Notes: a model not told the origin generated them from the sequence alone. 64,000 bases of DNA from Imbricaverruca yamaguchii (GCA_034440575.1 JAOTOL010001646.1:3518501-3582500); one strand, 5' to 3'; counted from the first letter of the stretch, positions 21,481-34,415 are shown. Program-made: numbers and translations.

Positions 21481-23514
21481 AAGGACATAAAGACATAAAG
21501 ACATAAAGGATTAGTGCAACTATGAGCCACAAGGGTCCTTCTTGGTTGCACTCTGTACACTCTCCCAGTTGCCCACTAAATCTGTCAATCAGCCCTCCCT
21601 GTAATACTGAAAAGCAAACCCTCTATTCTCATAATGATTGTCTATGCTGTTTTTAAAGATGTTCAATGTGCTGCTACTGACAATGGTTTCTGGCAGCTGG
21701 TTCCAGTGTTTTACTACCCTGTTGGCGAAGAAAGTCTGTCTTAACCTTGTTCTGCTATGGTTAACTTTACTTTTGAATTTATGACCTCTAATTGCATCAC
21801 TTCTGTTAAATTCCAACATTTCCCCAAGATATCCCCTCTCCAGACCATGAACAAATGTAAAGATCTCGATGAGATCTCCTCTCAGCCTTCTATATCTAAG
21901 TGAAAACATATTCAATTTCTTCAATCTTTCCTCATATGCCAGGTTTCCTATACCTTTAACCATTTTTTTAGCCCTTTTTGTACTTTTTCTAAAAGCCAAC
22001 AATCTTTTTCATAGCTAGGAGACCAAGCTTGGATGCAGTATTCCAAATGTGGCCTGACATATGCCCAGTGAAGCTTATTGATGACTTCCTGCCTTCTGTA
22101 TGATACATTCCTATTTATTTCCCCAAGCATTATCAGTGCCTTCTTCCTGGCTTCCATGGGCGCTGTATAACCACTGCAGTTGATGCGCACTAAAACCCAA
22201 ATAACTACTAACTAACTAACTGCCTGGCTTCCTTGGTCTGTTCTGATGCCCCCAATTTTGTGTTTAGAATAACACCTAAATCCTTCTCCTGTTGAGTCAC
22301 TGATAGCACTTGGCCACCCATCAAGTATGGAGCCTTCATATACTGCTTACCTACATGCATGATTTTGCACTTATCAAAATTAAACTTCATTTGCCATTCT
22401 TCGGACCACTTCACAAGTTCGTCTAGGTCATTTTGCAGCGAGATATGCTCATTTTGATATGTTATTGCCCTAAGGACCTTCAAATCATACGCAAATTTTA
22501 AAACTTTACTACTTAGGCCACTTTCAATGTTATTTACAATTATAATGAACAGTAGTGGCCCAGTACTGACCCCTGGGGGACTCCATTAAGAACATTTTAC
22601 CATGATGACTTTATACAATTTAGCATCACTCTTTGCTGTCTATCTGAAAGCCATGACTCTATCCATTTTAAGATGTTACCTGCAATATCATGGGCCTGCA
22701 GCTGTATCATTAATCGTGTGTGGCGTACCTTGTCAAAAGCCTTACTAAAGTCAAGATATGTTACATCAACCTGATTTCCCTCATCAAATTGTTCTGTGGC
22801 GAAGTTCAAAAAGTCCAAGATATTTGTGAGACACGATCGTCCTTTTCTAAACCCATGTTGAGAATCTTGAATCAATCTGTTTCCTTCCAGATAACTCACT
22901 ATTCTATCCTTGATAATTCATTCGAGTACTTTGCAGACTAGGGATGTGAGACTTACTGGCCTGTAGTATTCAATTTTCCCTTTTTCTCCTATCTTGAAAA
23001 TAGGAACTACACTTGCCCTTTCCCAATCTGTTGGAATTTCATTTTGTGAAACTGATCTACGAAATATTATACTAAGTGGAAATGTCAGTTCCTTTTCAGC
23101 TTCCCGCAATACCCTAGCATAAACTGCATCAGGTTCTGCTGCCTTGTTTGGCTTTATTTTCCTGATATGGTTGAAAACAACATCACTATCAATGAAATCA
23201 GCATCATTTATCAGATCACATGTCACTGAACTATGGTGTACGGTCGGCAGATTGGTCATATCTTCTAATGTAAACACTGATTTAAACTGCTTGCTCAGCT
23301 CCTCAACCATCTCACTATCCTCACCCAATGTAGTCCCATTTACTTCCAGTGGACCAATTGTGCTAGAAACTTTACTCAGCTTGTAGAAACTAAAGACCTT
23401 TTTGCTGTCCCCATTACAGTACCTAGCTAAATCCAGTTTTTTTCCTCGCTTTGCTGCTCTGTTTTTTTGCTTCACAGTGTCTCTAGCTTTTCGATGGCGT
23501 ATGGCGTGCCGCAC
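21481..23514 (-). pseudogene. LINE reverse transcriptase (CR1/jockey group), decayed
   Basis: Segments in order on the minus strand: IRKIKPNKAAEPDAVYARVL, YYRPVSLTSLVCKVLE, QHGFRKGRSCLTNILDF, VTYLDFSKAFDKVRH, GVPQGSVLGPLLF, LKFAYDLKVL, WQMKFNFDKCKIMHVG, YVRPHLEYCIQAWSP and the C-terminal RLRGDLIEIFTFVHG with FFANRVVKHWNQLP. These are RT fingers, palm and thumb of a non-LTR element. The normal FADD catalytic box reads FAYD, so a catalytic Asp is lost. In-frame stops follow KVLE (about 22918) and SSW (about 22597), and frame shifts occur near 22558 and 21990. A 67-bp insertion splits the thumb. The 3' end carries a CTTTATGT repeat (21483-21510), a microsatellite tail as in CR1/L2 elements. The endonuclease half is absent, so the copy is 5' truncated. 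Confidence 0.92.
22156..22222 (+). mobile_element. 67-bp retroelement 3' tail inserted in the LINE
   Basis: CCTGGCTTCC flanks it on both sides (22146-22155 and 22223-22232), a 10-bp target duplication. The insert ends GATGCGCACTAAAACCC and then a CTAACTAA repeat, the same tail as seen beside the Penelope-like remnant at 35.4 kb. Removing insert plus one duplicate restores the LINE frame (KEAR joined to KKALIM). Confidence 0.75.
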
Positions 23515-26500
23515 CGATGGGCAGCTATAAAGGTTTTCAGAATGGCAGCAGTCGTATTACGTTCTGAAAAGTGCACTTTCTTTTGGACGTTATCAAGATT
23601 AGTCGAGTAAAAAGTGCCATCTGTTCATAGGACGCTGGTGACCAGGCTGGTATCCTATCCAGAGCAAAACTGCATTGGCCGTATTCTGACAGCAAGGAAG
23701 GCCAAACTTTCATTGTAGGACCAACTTTTGGTGCACAGGAGAATCATGTGGTGGTGTTGGTGGCAGAACCGGGAGTCCACATTTCATCCTTACATCATGC
23801 ATCGCTGATCACGCATTGGAAATAATTGTTTTGAACCGTGCATTGTCCAAGCTTTTGTGCTCTCTGAAATCGCTACAGGCAGGTTAATATACTGACTCCG
23901 TTTCTGGTGGTGTGTGGCCATATGGTCCCATGTAAGCATAACGCGCATGGTGGTTTATGTTGGTATTATTTTGGAAGCTAGCCCCCATCCCCTCAGTGCT
24001 GGCTCTCCCAAAGCTATGGTGTTCCATGTCCCACTGATACGGGCGAGATCGGACCGAATATAGTCCATAATTTGGCACACATGCTCCCGTGTGTGTGATG
24101 CACAGGTACACCGGAACGTCCCGGCACGGCTCGGCCCATGTTTATCCAAATAATCGCTATGAAGTGCATTCAATCGTTATTCAAAGAAAGATGCCGGTAG
24201 TGACATTTTCGCCCGTGAGCAAATTTGAACAGCGATTAACGATGTGATGTCAATTTTATCAATATGAGCAAGTATTATCAATACGTATGGCAAGACAAGA
24301 GAGATTAGCGCCGACATTTCCGCGAGCTGGCAGATTTATCAGCATCGCACCGCAGCAGGCACCCGCCGTCCTCCCCCCCCCTCCCGGTGGCGAAGTGGTA
24401 ACAAACTTGAATACAACTGCGACTGTCAAGCCCAGTCACAAGGAGAAGCGGCGCTGTCTATTTCTGCTGTTAGGAGTGTAATATAGTGAATGCATCGCAT
24501 CTCATATCATCCATGCGTACATGCTTGAAGACGCGTGGAGATATCGACATTAATACGTCTGTCGGGATTGATCATATATGAACGGAAATTCGACTGAATT
24601 TAGCCTTTAACACCCGCTATCGTATGTCCAGCGCCCACATAGGCACCTGATATTTGTTAATGTTCTGTGCAAAAAGTCGCGCTCAGAAAGCGATGAGTTG
24701 GCTGAGGCTCAGCCCACCACTGTAGTACCAAAGACAAATGAGTGTATATTCATAGGTACAGTACAGATTATGCCATATGATGCTGATACGCTTTCCATAG
24801 CCATTACGAAAGCATCGCGAAGATGTACCAGTTCCCCCGTATGCAAGCTGGATAGTCCAAGGAAGCAAACATCTTCAGTTGGACGCAAGGGCCACTGGTG
24901 TGGCAGCTACCAAAACTTCAATCGCCCCGAGTAGCCTTCAATTTAGTTTCACACTTAAAACAATTAATTCTTGTAGTTCTACAGACTACATCGGTAACAC
25001 GCATTTGTTACCGCTTTGTTCTCTGATTGGCGGCACATCCCAGCCTGTTCGGCGCTCCGAGTGATACCGTCTCTCAATTCGTCCACTTCCGCCGTAAAGA
25101 TTGGTGAATAAGCAGGAAGAAAGCCAATTGCAAACTGTATGACGAAGTTCTTCTCCAAAAGACGAAGTTCTCTAAAAGACAGATTCTTTAAATCGAATCG
25201 TCGATCTTAATCGGTGTTCCAACCACAAGGTGGTGCGCACGAGTCTTCCGGTGGAGCGGTGTGACCTGGTGTGGCACTTCCCGTCCCAGCTAGCTCAGGC
25301 CATATGTGGCCTATCTGGACGAGAATAGACAAATATACGTCTGATGAACTGACAAACCGCAGTGTGTCAGTCACTTTCTCACGTTAAGCCAACGTAGACG
25401 AGGAAGGGAAGATGAACAGTATGCTATTATCTCCCGGTTTATTTATCTGACATGCCTGTCATTGTAGGCAAAGTTAGCCAATATGACGTAGCGTAGACCG
25501 GGTTTAGTCGATGTAATTATGCTGGATCTTAAAATACCGCGTCACTTTGGATCGTAGGGACGAGAGAGCTACGCTCGCGCAAAGTTTAAACATTCTAGCG
25601 GCATGCCCAATATTGTTTCACGTCGCATCATCCGGGCTTTCCACCAGAGAGCAAAACAGCACAACTACCGGTTAACCAACCTACCCGCTATGGGGATAAG
25701 TTGTGACTGACCATGTGGTAAGTTGATAAAATGTACTTGAAAGAAAAATATTATGAATCGGTGGTATTAGTTTGCATCATCTGAAAGCCTAATGTTCTAT
25801 CTTTACATCATCTGAAGGCCTAATGTTCTATCTTTACAGTAATGCCATTAGTGTAGTTCCTGGCTAGCCATAGCTAATGGTTTATGTAAGCTATAAAAGG
25901 AGCAAGCATCGCTTGCGTAGTTGCACATTTTTCGTCGCTGCGTTTTCTCTGTCGGGAAAAAACTTCCATAGAAAAATGGAATGAGGTTCACAATGTTCTT
26001 AACTTGACACATTTTCTTCATACATCTCAATAAACATAGGCAATTACGCGGTTGTTTTGTTGCATTGCGAGCCAAGAAAGCGTTGATACAGGTTGACGCC
26101 GAGCGCAGTCCGACGTTGATTTAGGCTGCTGCAACTTACCCCGGAAGTGTTTTTTAAGTGCAGGTTGCAACAACATGTTATGGAACATTGCGAGTACGAA
26201 GTATTGGCAAGTGGTGAAAGTATTTGCGCGTTGTAGGGCCAAAGGACCAGGGTAACGATGACCGACAAATAAAAAGTTAGCGAGTCGGCAACAATTTAGA
26301 ACTTAAGGGCGAATTAACGACATTGAAATGTTGTTTTGCTCCGAAAATATGACACTTGCTCACCGTTCCGCACCCGCGCGCCCAGAGGACTTGCGCTTGT
26401 TTTTGCCACGAGACAAGGGTGCCGGTAGCAATAAGTGTTGCAACCGTCACCGCCGGCTTCATGCTTTTAAGTTAAACGACGCTGTGTTAACCATCCCATC

Positions 26501-27970
26501 TATTAGCAAGATACGGTCTCCTGCACTTGCATAACCTTGTGTTTTTTAAGCACACAAGCTCAGCAGAGCGACTGGTGTGTGCAGTGTAATAATACTGTGG
26601 AATTTCACATGAAGGTCTGAAGTTAATATGGCATAGGCTAACCAAGAGAACGGTGGTATTATGCTGAGACATTATCTTGTTCCGGTCGCGAAGTCACCAG
26701 CTTAGCGACTGTGGACAGTTTTAAAACACATGCAATCATTCCTGCTCTACACTAATTCTGTTTCGAGTATCTGGAGCAGAGGTTCCCCACCCCGTCGCCT
26801 GCCCAAAAGGTTTACACTAGATAAAGGAAGAAATGTTTGGATTTGCGTGACGCCAAACGAATAATTTTCACGCGCTTCTTGCACCGAAAGCGGTCTTCCT
26901 TAAATGACATTTGTTTTTGGTCAGCCTCTATTGAGAAGATCCCGGCTGCGCCCCCGATCTGGAGTACACTCATTACGCCAGCTATATCAGCAAAAAAATA
27001 GCTATATATATTTGCATATTGCAAGGTCTGACCGACTGAAAGCAGCTACAAGTCGATCCAAGGCTCTGTGAGATGAAGCCTACTCTTCACTTCACTCTTC
27101 CCAGCCTTGAGTTTCCAAGACGCCGCAAACTTGAGAACAAACCAGATGTCTATCAACATGTGTCTGGTTGGCCGTTTTTCGTGCCTTCACCGGCGATGCT
27201 GAGCGGCCAGATCCACTCCCCTGGAGGCACTCGCAAGACCTGTAGGCGCTGACCCGCCCGCGTGACGTGACGACGCGTAACCATTTGCACCATTTGTTCC
27301 AAATTTGTGTCTAGAAGTCACCAGTGAGCCCTTGCATCGTCAAGACATTGGCGAAACCATCTGGCATTCTTCCGAGCACCAGGTAATCTGCTGTTTGAGT
27401 TCAGCACCATGCTCCCATCCAAGTCTCCAGCAGAAATAGCCACGAATTATGAAGATGGCATTAAGTTGATCGAAATGGCAGATGACATTAAGATGAGCAA
27501 ACGGTGATCTTAATGTGTCATTTATGATATATGCCGCTGTTCGAAGTGCATAAAATGAAAATTTCCAGTATGTGTCGAATAGACTTCGAAATCTGTTGGT
27601 AGATATCGGTACGTGGTTGTGAAATTGCTTCAGAGATGCTAAGCACTTTTTCCGCATTACTTATGCTGGTGATAATATGGAGAAAATCGCAATGTCACGA
27701 CCAACTAAAATTATCCGGGGCTCACCCAACGTTCCGAGCTCCAGACACCACCATATGCCGCTGGGCCTGCCGTGCCTCACCCGACAGCTCCCTGACCCGG
27801 CAGCTGGGGTGGTCTGCCGGCAGTCTCACCTGCTAGCCTCTCCGACCCAGCCGCTGACGAGGTGTCCGGTCTCCGTCCGTGCGGTCGTGTCGACACTCGG
27901 ACACCGTCTGGCCGCCGGCGGACGGACAGCGCGCGCGTCTCTCCGTCTGACCGCGCACAACTGCCGCCCA
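23515..27970. other. Intergenic-like sequence without recognised gene
   Basis: Both strands show only short frames. Near 25785-25840 a block around CATCTGAA(A/G)GCCTAATGTTC is duplicated in tandem. A minus frame at 27340-27657 contains hydrophobic stretches but no splice context. The edge near 27830 has a strong minus-strand donor, GCTAGCAG/GTGAGA, next to a GC-rich block that may be an unidentified exon. Confidence 0.4.
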
Positions 27971-27982
27971 CGCGAACACGCG

Positions 27983-28310
27983 CTGGTGCCGCGCCGCCGC
28001 CGAGGTCGGGGCGACGCAGATTATCCGACCCGCCGGCAGCGGGGGCGCCCCTAGGGTGTTGCCCTGGTGCCGCGCCGCCGCCGAGGTCGGGGGCGACGCA
28101 GATTATCCGACCCGCCGGCAGCGGGGGCGCCCCTAGGGTGTTGCCCTGGTGCCGCGCCGCCGCCGAGGTCGAGGGCGACGCAGATTATCCGACCCGCCGG
28201 CAGCGGGGGCGCCCCTGGGGTGTTGCCCTGGTGCCGCGCCGCCGCCGAGGTCGGGGGCGACGCAGATCATCCGACCCGCCGGCAGCGGGAGTACCCCTGG
28301 GCTGTTGTAT
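27983..28310. repeat. 81-82-bp GC-rich minisatellite, four copies
   Basis: Units start CTGGTGCCGCGCCGCCGCCG and include GACGCAGATTATCCGACCCG. The copies are nearly identical. The GC-rich sequence continues left to about 27830 without repeating. Confidence 0.9.
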
Positions 28311-28360
28311 GTTGTGTGTTGTGTGTTGTGTGTTGTGTGTTGTGTGTTGTTGTGTGTATG
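28308..28360. repeat. 7-bp TGTTGTG tandem repeat
   Basis: Eight or so copies of TGTTGTG directly after the GC-rich minisatellite. Confidence 0.9.
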
Positions 28361-28380
28361 CTGTGCTGTGGCTATAATAT

Positions 28381-28619
28381 TGCGTGAGACGGAAGGTACG
28401 ACCCTCAATATACCAGGAGGTGCTGAGTTTATATCAAAAGTAACGTTAGGGATTATGCTATATTACTCAACGTTTCGGCCAGGGGCCATTGTCAGGAGTG
28501 ATATTATACGATGGCCCCTGGCCGAAACGTTGAGTAATATAGCATAATCCCTAACGTTACTTTTGATGTAAACTCAGCACATCCTGGTATATTGAGGGTC
28601 GTACATTTCGTCTCACGCA
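28381..28619. mobile_element. Foldback MITE family 1, full copy (239 bp)
   Basis: Left arm (28381-28491) and right arm (28510-28619) are near-perfect reverse complements over about 110 bases, separated by an 18-base loop. Tips are TGCGTGAGAC and GTCTCACGCA, flanked by AT on both sides (possible 2-bp duplication). Arms share CCAGGAGGTGCTGAGTTTA and TAACGTTAGGGATTATGC. There is no coding capacity. A second copy is at 38480. Confidence 0.9.
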
Positions 28620-29275
28620 ATGTCTAAAACCCAGGAGCACTTAAGAGCCATTCTTCATTGAATTAAACAGTGGCTATAATATGTTGCTTCTCATGAATCA
28701 GGGCAGTGGCAGCACGCTGGACAAATTATGCCTAATAGCATGCATGACTTGGGAAAGCAGGTGGGGAAGTCGTCTTTTACGCGTGACGAAATATTCGGTA
28801 GACGTTGCTGGTATGTACGCGTGAATGCGTGCACGCACACGTATGGAATGGTGTACAGTTCGTGTTGCGAATTACCTTCTTTTGTGCAGGTTAAGAACCG
28901 ACCGGTATTGCCAAGTAATTCAGAGCGGTTTGCGCTGTAGCTGAGGTTTTTGCCCGGTACCGCAACCACAGGGAGCTCATTGGCCATTGCTTCCCTCCCC
29001 TCAATATATTTTACGCCAAGGTTGTTTGTAAATTCATCCGCTGTCTACAAAAACATACGCGCTGTAAATATGCACCCTTGACCCCGTCCTTCCCACTCAC
29101 GGAATAGACATCTTGGCTACTTAGTGGTATTACTGGGGTAAAATATGTCACCACAGCTGCAATGCCTGCAAAACTACACTCCACCACATATGTAAACAGC
29201 CGCCGTCCATCTCAACGTCATGTAAGACGGCTTGGCTTACATTGTTCGATACGGCGTATGTACCGTCGCGAACCG
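28620..29275. other. No recognisable gene
   Basis: Short frames only. Confidence 0.4.
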
Positions 29276-29752
29276 GACCGCAGCAGGACCGGACCGGACC
29301 GGACCGCAGCAGGACCGGACTGGACCGGACCGCAGCAGGACAGGACCGGACCGGACCGCAGCAGGACCGGACCGGACCGCAGCAGGACCGGACCGGACCA
29401 GCCTGCCAGGCGGCTCGCCCCAGCAGTCCGGACCAGCCTGCCGGGCGGCTCGCCCCAGCAGTCCGGACCAGCCTGCCAGGCGGCTCGCCCCAGCAGTCCG
29501 GACCAGCCTGCCAGGCGGCTCGCCCCAGCAGTCCGGACCAGCCTGCCAGGCGGCTCGCCCCAGCAGTCCGGACCAGCCTGCCAGGCGGCTCGCCCCAGCA
29601 GTCCGGACCAGCCTGCCGGGCGGCTCGCCCCAGCAGTCCGGACCAGCCTGCCAGGCGGCTCGCCCCAGCAGTCCGGACCAGCCTGCCGGGCGGCTCGCCC
29701 CAGCAGTCCGGACCAGCCTGCCAGGCGGCTCGCCCCAGCAGTCCGGACCAGA
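29276..29752. repeat. Compound GC-rich minisatellite (16-bp-type then 35-bp units)
   Basis: 29276-29400 holds irregular copies of ACCGGACCGCAGCAGG. From 29398 there are about ten copies of a 35-bp unit, GACCAGCCTGCCAGGCGGCT followed by CGCCCCAGCAGTCCG, with an A/G variant. No stop occurs in most frames, giving long artefactual ORFs on both strands. Confidence 0.95.
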
Positions 29753-29861
29753 AGGCTGCGTGAATGCCCCCCTAGACCGTGACGGACAAACAAGGTCGTC
29801 CTGGTCGGGCGACGGCATTGGGCACACCTATTGCCGACGGCGGGACAGCCACCGAGAGTGG

Positions 29862-30021
29862 TATAAATACCACGAGGCCAGTCACCGCAGGGGATTCATC
29901 GACGAAATTTCACGCCGAACATTTGACGGGGCCGCCAGGACGCCGACAGCAGACGAAGACTTGGATCGTGTTGTGAACAGTGACGGAAGCCTCGCTGCAC
30001 CGCTACCTCGGCCGTGTGAGT
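29862..30021 (+). promoter_or_regulatory. Possible TATA promoter and first exon
   Basis: TATAAATA at 29862-29869 lies just downstream of the minisatellite. About 150 bases later CGGCCGT/GTGAGT (30016) would be a good donor. No following exon was found, so this stays weak. Confidence 0.2.
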
Positions 30022-30640
30022 GAACCGGTGGATGTCCACGTACCACTGTCCAGGGCTGACCCGCCCGTCACCGATAATATGAAACTGTATGACCCCAGGC
30101 AGATGAAAATGATAAAATCATCCCTGGTGTGGGGGACAAGGGAGTGGGAGGAGGAGTTGGAGCCAGCTGGACTTAAATGAAGACAAGTGAAAGTGTGAGC
30201 GAAGCGTAGAGGTTCGGCCCCGGAACGGGAATGTAACCAAGTGCATAAATGTGTATGTACGTGCGTATGAAAGGAGGTGAGGAAGAGTGTAAGGTGGTAG
30301 AATACGTAGGCTTTCTTTCTTCTCTGTCCATTGACTACACCTATGAGATATATGACTTGGAAAAGCGCATGTTATCATGAGTACACCTTCATTCACGTCC
30401 GAAGGAAAGATGGGAGAACCACCTGGTCTTGAAATGATGTAAATAGAACACAGATATGGCACGACCTGTGCTAATTAACCACTCCTGTCCATGGGACATA
30501 AAGTATTGCGGAAATCTGTTGGGTCACACGTCACTCTGCGGATACACTGTACAAATGGACAAATTGTGCATAACACCGGCCTCTGCCTCTCTGCCCCTCT
30601 GCCTATCTGTGCTTTCATTTCTCTCTCTCTCTTTATCTCC
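30022..30640. other. No recognisable gene
   Basis: Short frames only. Confidence 0.4.
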
Positions 30641-30652
30641 CTCTCTCTCTCT

Positions 30653-30716
<64 letters not shown>

Positions 30717-30800
30717 TCTCTCTCCCCCTCTCTCTCTGTCTCTGTCTCTGACTCTGTCTCTGACTCTAACTCTCGTTCTCTGTCTCTACCTCCATATTTC
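30620..30800. repeat. (TC)n microsatellite and imperfect flanks
   Basis: A pure CT run at about 30651-30711, flanked by CTCTGT/CTCCCT interruptions. Confidence 0.95.
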
Positions 30801-33268
30801 TCTTCCCCTCTCTTGGTAAAAACAGTTACGACACACCATGCACCAATATCTTAATTCGATTTTCAATGGGATGTTGATTGCATGATTACAATTTGGAAGT
30901 CCAACCCCAAGTTGGTGTCCTTAAGGAACGTCCAAAGCACTGACCATTACGTCATCAAATACACTAAATGCGATTTAGGATTGGGTAGTGAAATAATTTT
31001 GTGTTCGTCCATGGTTTAAAAGCTAGCCAACAAGACAGGACAAGACAGGACTCTCGATTACTGACTGTGGCGGATAACGTAAGAAGATTTATACATTTTA
31101 GCGAGGAGACGGTTTGCAAGCCGCCCTTCCATGGGCGATAAATTTCATGGGCACCAGACGTGAGTCACGAATAACCTCCGCCTCCTTCTCTTCGGAGGAG
31201 ACTGAGGATGGCTGATCCAAGACGGGAAATGACGAAGCACTGTTGGTTGAACCCCTGGGAAAGCGTGCCGGAAAGACTGGACAATTCACAGGGCAGCTGG
31301 ATAACTTGAGTAATTATTGGCCGCAAATCCCTCCGGCCTGGTGATCCAAGAGCGTGGAAGGGCATCCCGAGGGAGGTCAGACCCGACGGGTCGATGGGTA
31401 AGCTTGCAGGCAGCGGCGCCCAATTTTGGTTCGGGATGAAATGCTGTGCGCACAGTTTTAGGTAGTATAGCCAAAAACGGCCAGGATGGTTTCCTACCCC
31501 GTCTCAGTTGACCACGCAGGCCTGGGCCTCTTGGTTGTATCACAGGCGGGGAAGATGAAGTTTGGCGTTCCATAAGTCCCCAAGGATAGGACAGGCAGAG
31601 GATTGTGTGGGTCTCCCTAAATGACCCCGGGCAGGATAGGTTAGATAGATTGGAGGAACACACTTATCAATTTGTGGCCCAGGACCACCTGTGGGGGGTT
31701 TCTGCGGATCGCAAGTTTCAGCGTGCAAGCCCCGTCAGGGCATTGACTGATTTAAGGTTAGGTATGCCGGCCATTAATACTCAAGCCCAGACAGGCCCAA
31801 ACGGAAACTAACGGAATGTCGCAGCCCAGTATTCTCGAGCCTTGAAGGCAGTAACGTAAGTAATAGTTTGTCATGCACAACCAACAGTGTCGCGTCAGCC
31901 GGTCACAGTTGTGGACCTAAGCATGGGTAATTCACATTTAAGTTTGGGCTAGAAAGCCCTAAGCAACAATCTGAAAGTATGACTCCCTGAATGTTCACAT
32001 ACCACTGGAGGGAAAGAAATCGCGGGCCAAACGCGTGCATTTTGCATTAATGGAGCGAACGTTCGGAATGAAAGGAAATGGATGTGAGTTTGCATGAAGT
32101 AGCTAGGGGTAATTAATGATCAGTGGGGGCTGTTTGGGGCCCAACGTGTGCATGCAGCTGTCAGAAACCCATCGTTGTCAAAATTTTAACGCATAATTAC
32201 TTGAGCCCGCAAATCGCAAATCCGGTGACCCGTGGGAGCTTTGCTGGTGGGGGAAGGGAGGGAAATAAGTGGGATTCCCGAACATAAGGGGCCCAGAAGC
32301 TGGACGACGGCCGGTGACCGGTGAATTCCAACTCCTATGTCGACCCGTAACCCATGTGTCTCCCCTCTCTCCAGCCACGCGGCTTCCTTAGCCTTCCCTA
32401 GCGCCACCACCAAGCTAGGTTCACTCACGAATGGAAGTGGTGGCAGTGAGAGACTTGGCCTCGCTAAATAAATTCGTGAAAGGATGAACGAGAACGGGGC
32501 GCAGACAAGACAACCAAGACAAACTGCCTACAAGATAGGAGACGATCACACACCCCTTTCCCTACCAGTCACCAGTACCCTCCCCCCTCCTTCCAGACGA
32601 CGAACGACAAAAAAAAAACAATCATTTCCACATTTTATCCCCCGCCCCCATTCAATTCCCCACCCCTCCAAGACGACCCCCCTCCCCATCCCCTATCCCA
32701 CATCCCCCGCACCGACCCCGCGCCCCCGACCTCGCCACCCTACAGTCGGCACCCTGGTCCGATACGTCTCCATTATGTCTCCCGTCCTACAATGTTTATA
32801 AAAGTCGTGAAGATCTTGTCTACAGGTTGATCTTCGTGCTTGACTTCAAAGAGTGCCGATCAAAGTCGATGATATGCTCGATACACCTTCCCAGAACCCT
32901 CTCTCTCTTCCAGCACCGCATATCCTTCACGTCTCGCCGCAGTATTTCAGGAATATTGAATAGCGAAGAGCGAGAAAAGTGTTGTGCAAATAGGCCGGTC
33001 GGTGTCTACCCATCTTCCGCTCCAGATATCGGAACCGGGCCGCCTGACGAAGAAAGAGCTGTGGTGCATGAATAAAATACGCAAACGCTTATGTTCACAA
33101 TGGTAAAAGCTACTGTGTTTTAAATGTGTGAGGAGTATCATGTATAAAATGTGAATGCAAGGAGTACTTTCGTCGGCAGTCCATTTACAAAAATTGGAAT
33201 AATACAGATAAAGATAGTGTGGCCTATGCACAAGGATGACACGCGAAATCGTGAAGCGTATCCATTGT
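30801..33268. other. No recognisable gene
   Basis: Includes a plus/minus pair of frames around 31286-31811 and a C-rich pyrimidine stretch at 32540-32750. No family resemblance and no convincing exon. Confidence 0.4.
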
Positions 33269-33450
33269 GGGGCGGGAATGACGAGTGATTAGAGCGTTGA
33301 ACTCCCGTTTACAAAAGTCACGGGTTCGACGTTGGCATCGCTCGGACATTTACCAATTCCATGGCCCACCGGCGAAGCAGTGTGGACGGCACCGATGGTA
33401 GCAATTACATAAAGTGCGTCGTGAATAAACCCCAATAAAGAAAAAGAAAC
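33269..33450 (+). mobile_element. Second copy of the tRNA-derived SINE
   Basis: Matches the 16.6-kb copy along its length: GGGGCGGG head, box B region GGTTCGAC (33323-33330), CCATGGCCCACCGGCGAAGC, then CATAAAGTG and an A-rich tail. Box A is decayed (TGACGAGTGAT). No clear target duplication remains. Confidence 0.85.
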
Positions 33451-34300
33451 ATGAATCGCATGAGTCATTTGCACTTATGACAGCCTTCAAGTTGACCTAG
33501 GTTGATTCCATTGGCCTGTCATGAGCCTAACCTGACTTGACCTCGGTGATCTAGCATGACCTTGAAGCTACATAGCATATCAATGTGCATCAAGTAAGTG
33601 GCTAGTATTGTCAAGAACACTTCCCATTTGCCGATATACTGGAAGTGCATTATCCGCTCTTTTTTGTAGTCTGGTGCCGTGAAATTTTTTTACTTTGACT
33701 TCCTCTCACTCGAAAAATGTTCGGACTATTTACAGTTTTATTGCTTTAGACGACGTGACGAACATTTCGAGTTGGGTACATAAACAATGGCGTATATCGA
33801 CCGATACAATCGGGAGATACTTACAAATAACCGGAGAGGTTAACGGATTTCGTCCCCCTCCTCCCTCCAGTCAGTCTGTTAGCTAAACCGCTACATTAAT
33901 AATAATATAAAAATGTATTACTGAAGAGTAATATATTGCTGTGATATATACTTCTGTAATATATATGCTTTAGTAATATATTACAATAATATATTGCTGA
34001 ATAAATATACGAGAGGGCTTTCCCCTTCCTCCTGCACCCATCATTTCAAAATATGAAATGTGTGTGAACTTGGGTACCGGTAAGCCTAGAGATTGCGGGG
34101 TCACACACTAATCAGGCTCCATGAAATTTCATAAAAGTGCATGTTTTTGTCTCGAAAAGCTTTGTGCCAAATTTTTTCATTCACAACCAGAAAAAGCTCT
34201 TAGGTACATGGACCCCCAACTCTTCCCTACCGGTTCTAGTTTGGTGCAGGAAGTGTCTATGGAAAAACAAGGATAAGTTCGGTACTTTTTTTGACCATCA
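33451..34300. other. No recognisable gene; short AATATATT repeats
   Basis: Between 33895 and 34012 short motifs of the form GTAATATAT(T/G)CT recur four or five times. The rest is unremarkable. Confidence 0.4.
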
Positions 34301-34302
34301 TG

Positions 34303-34415
<113 letters not shown>

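Noticed and set aside
27340..27657. Possible chemoreceptor exon on the minus strand
   Set aside because: Hydrophobic residues are scattered, no splice sites flank it and no receptor motif could be identified.
27830..28300. GC-rich minus-strand exon ending GCTAGCAG/GTGAGA
   Set aside because: The donor is good, but none of the three frames gives a recognisable protein, and the 81-82-bp repeat supplies most of the open length.
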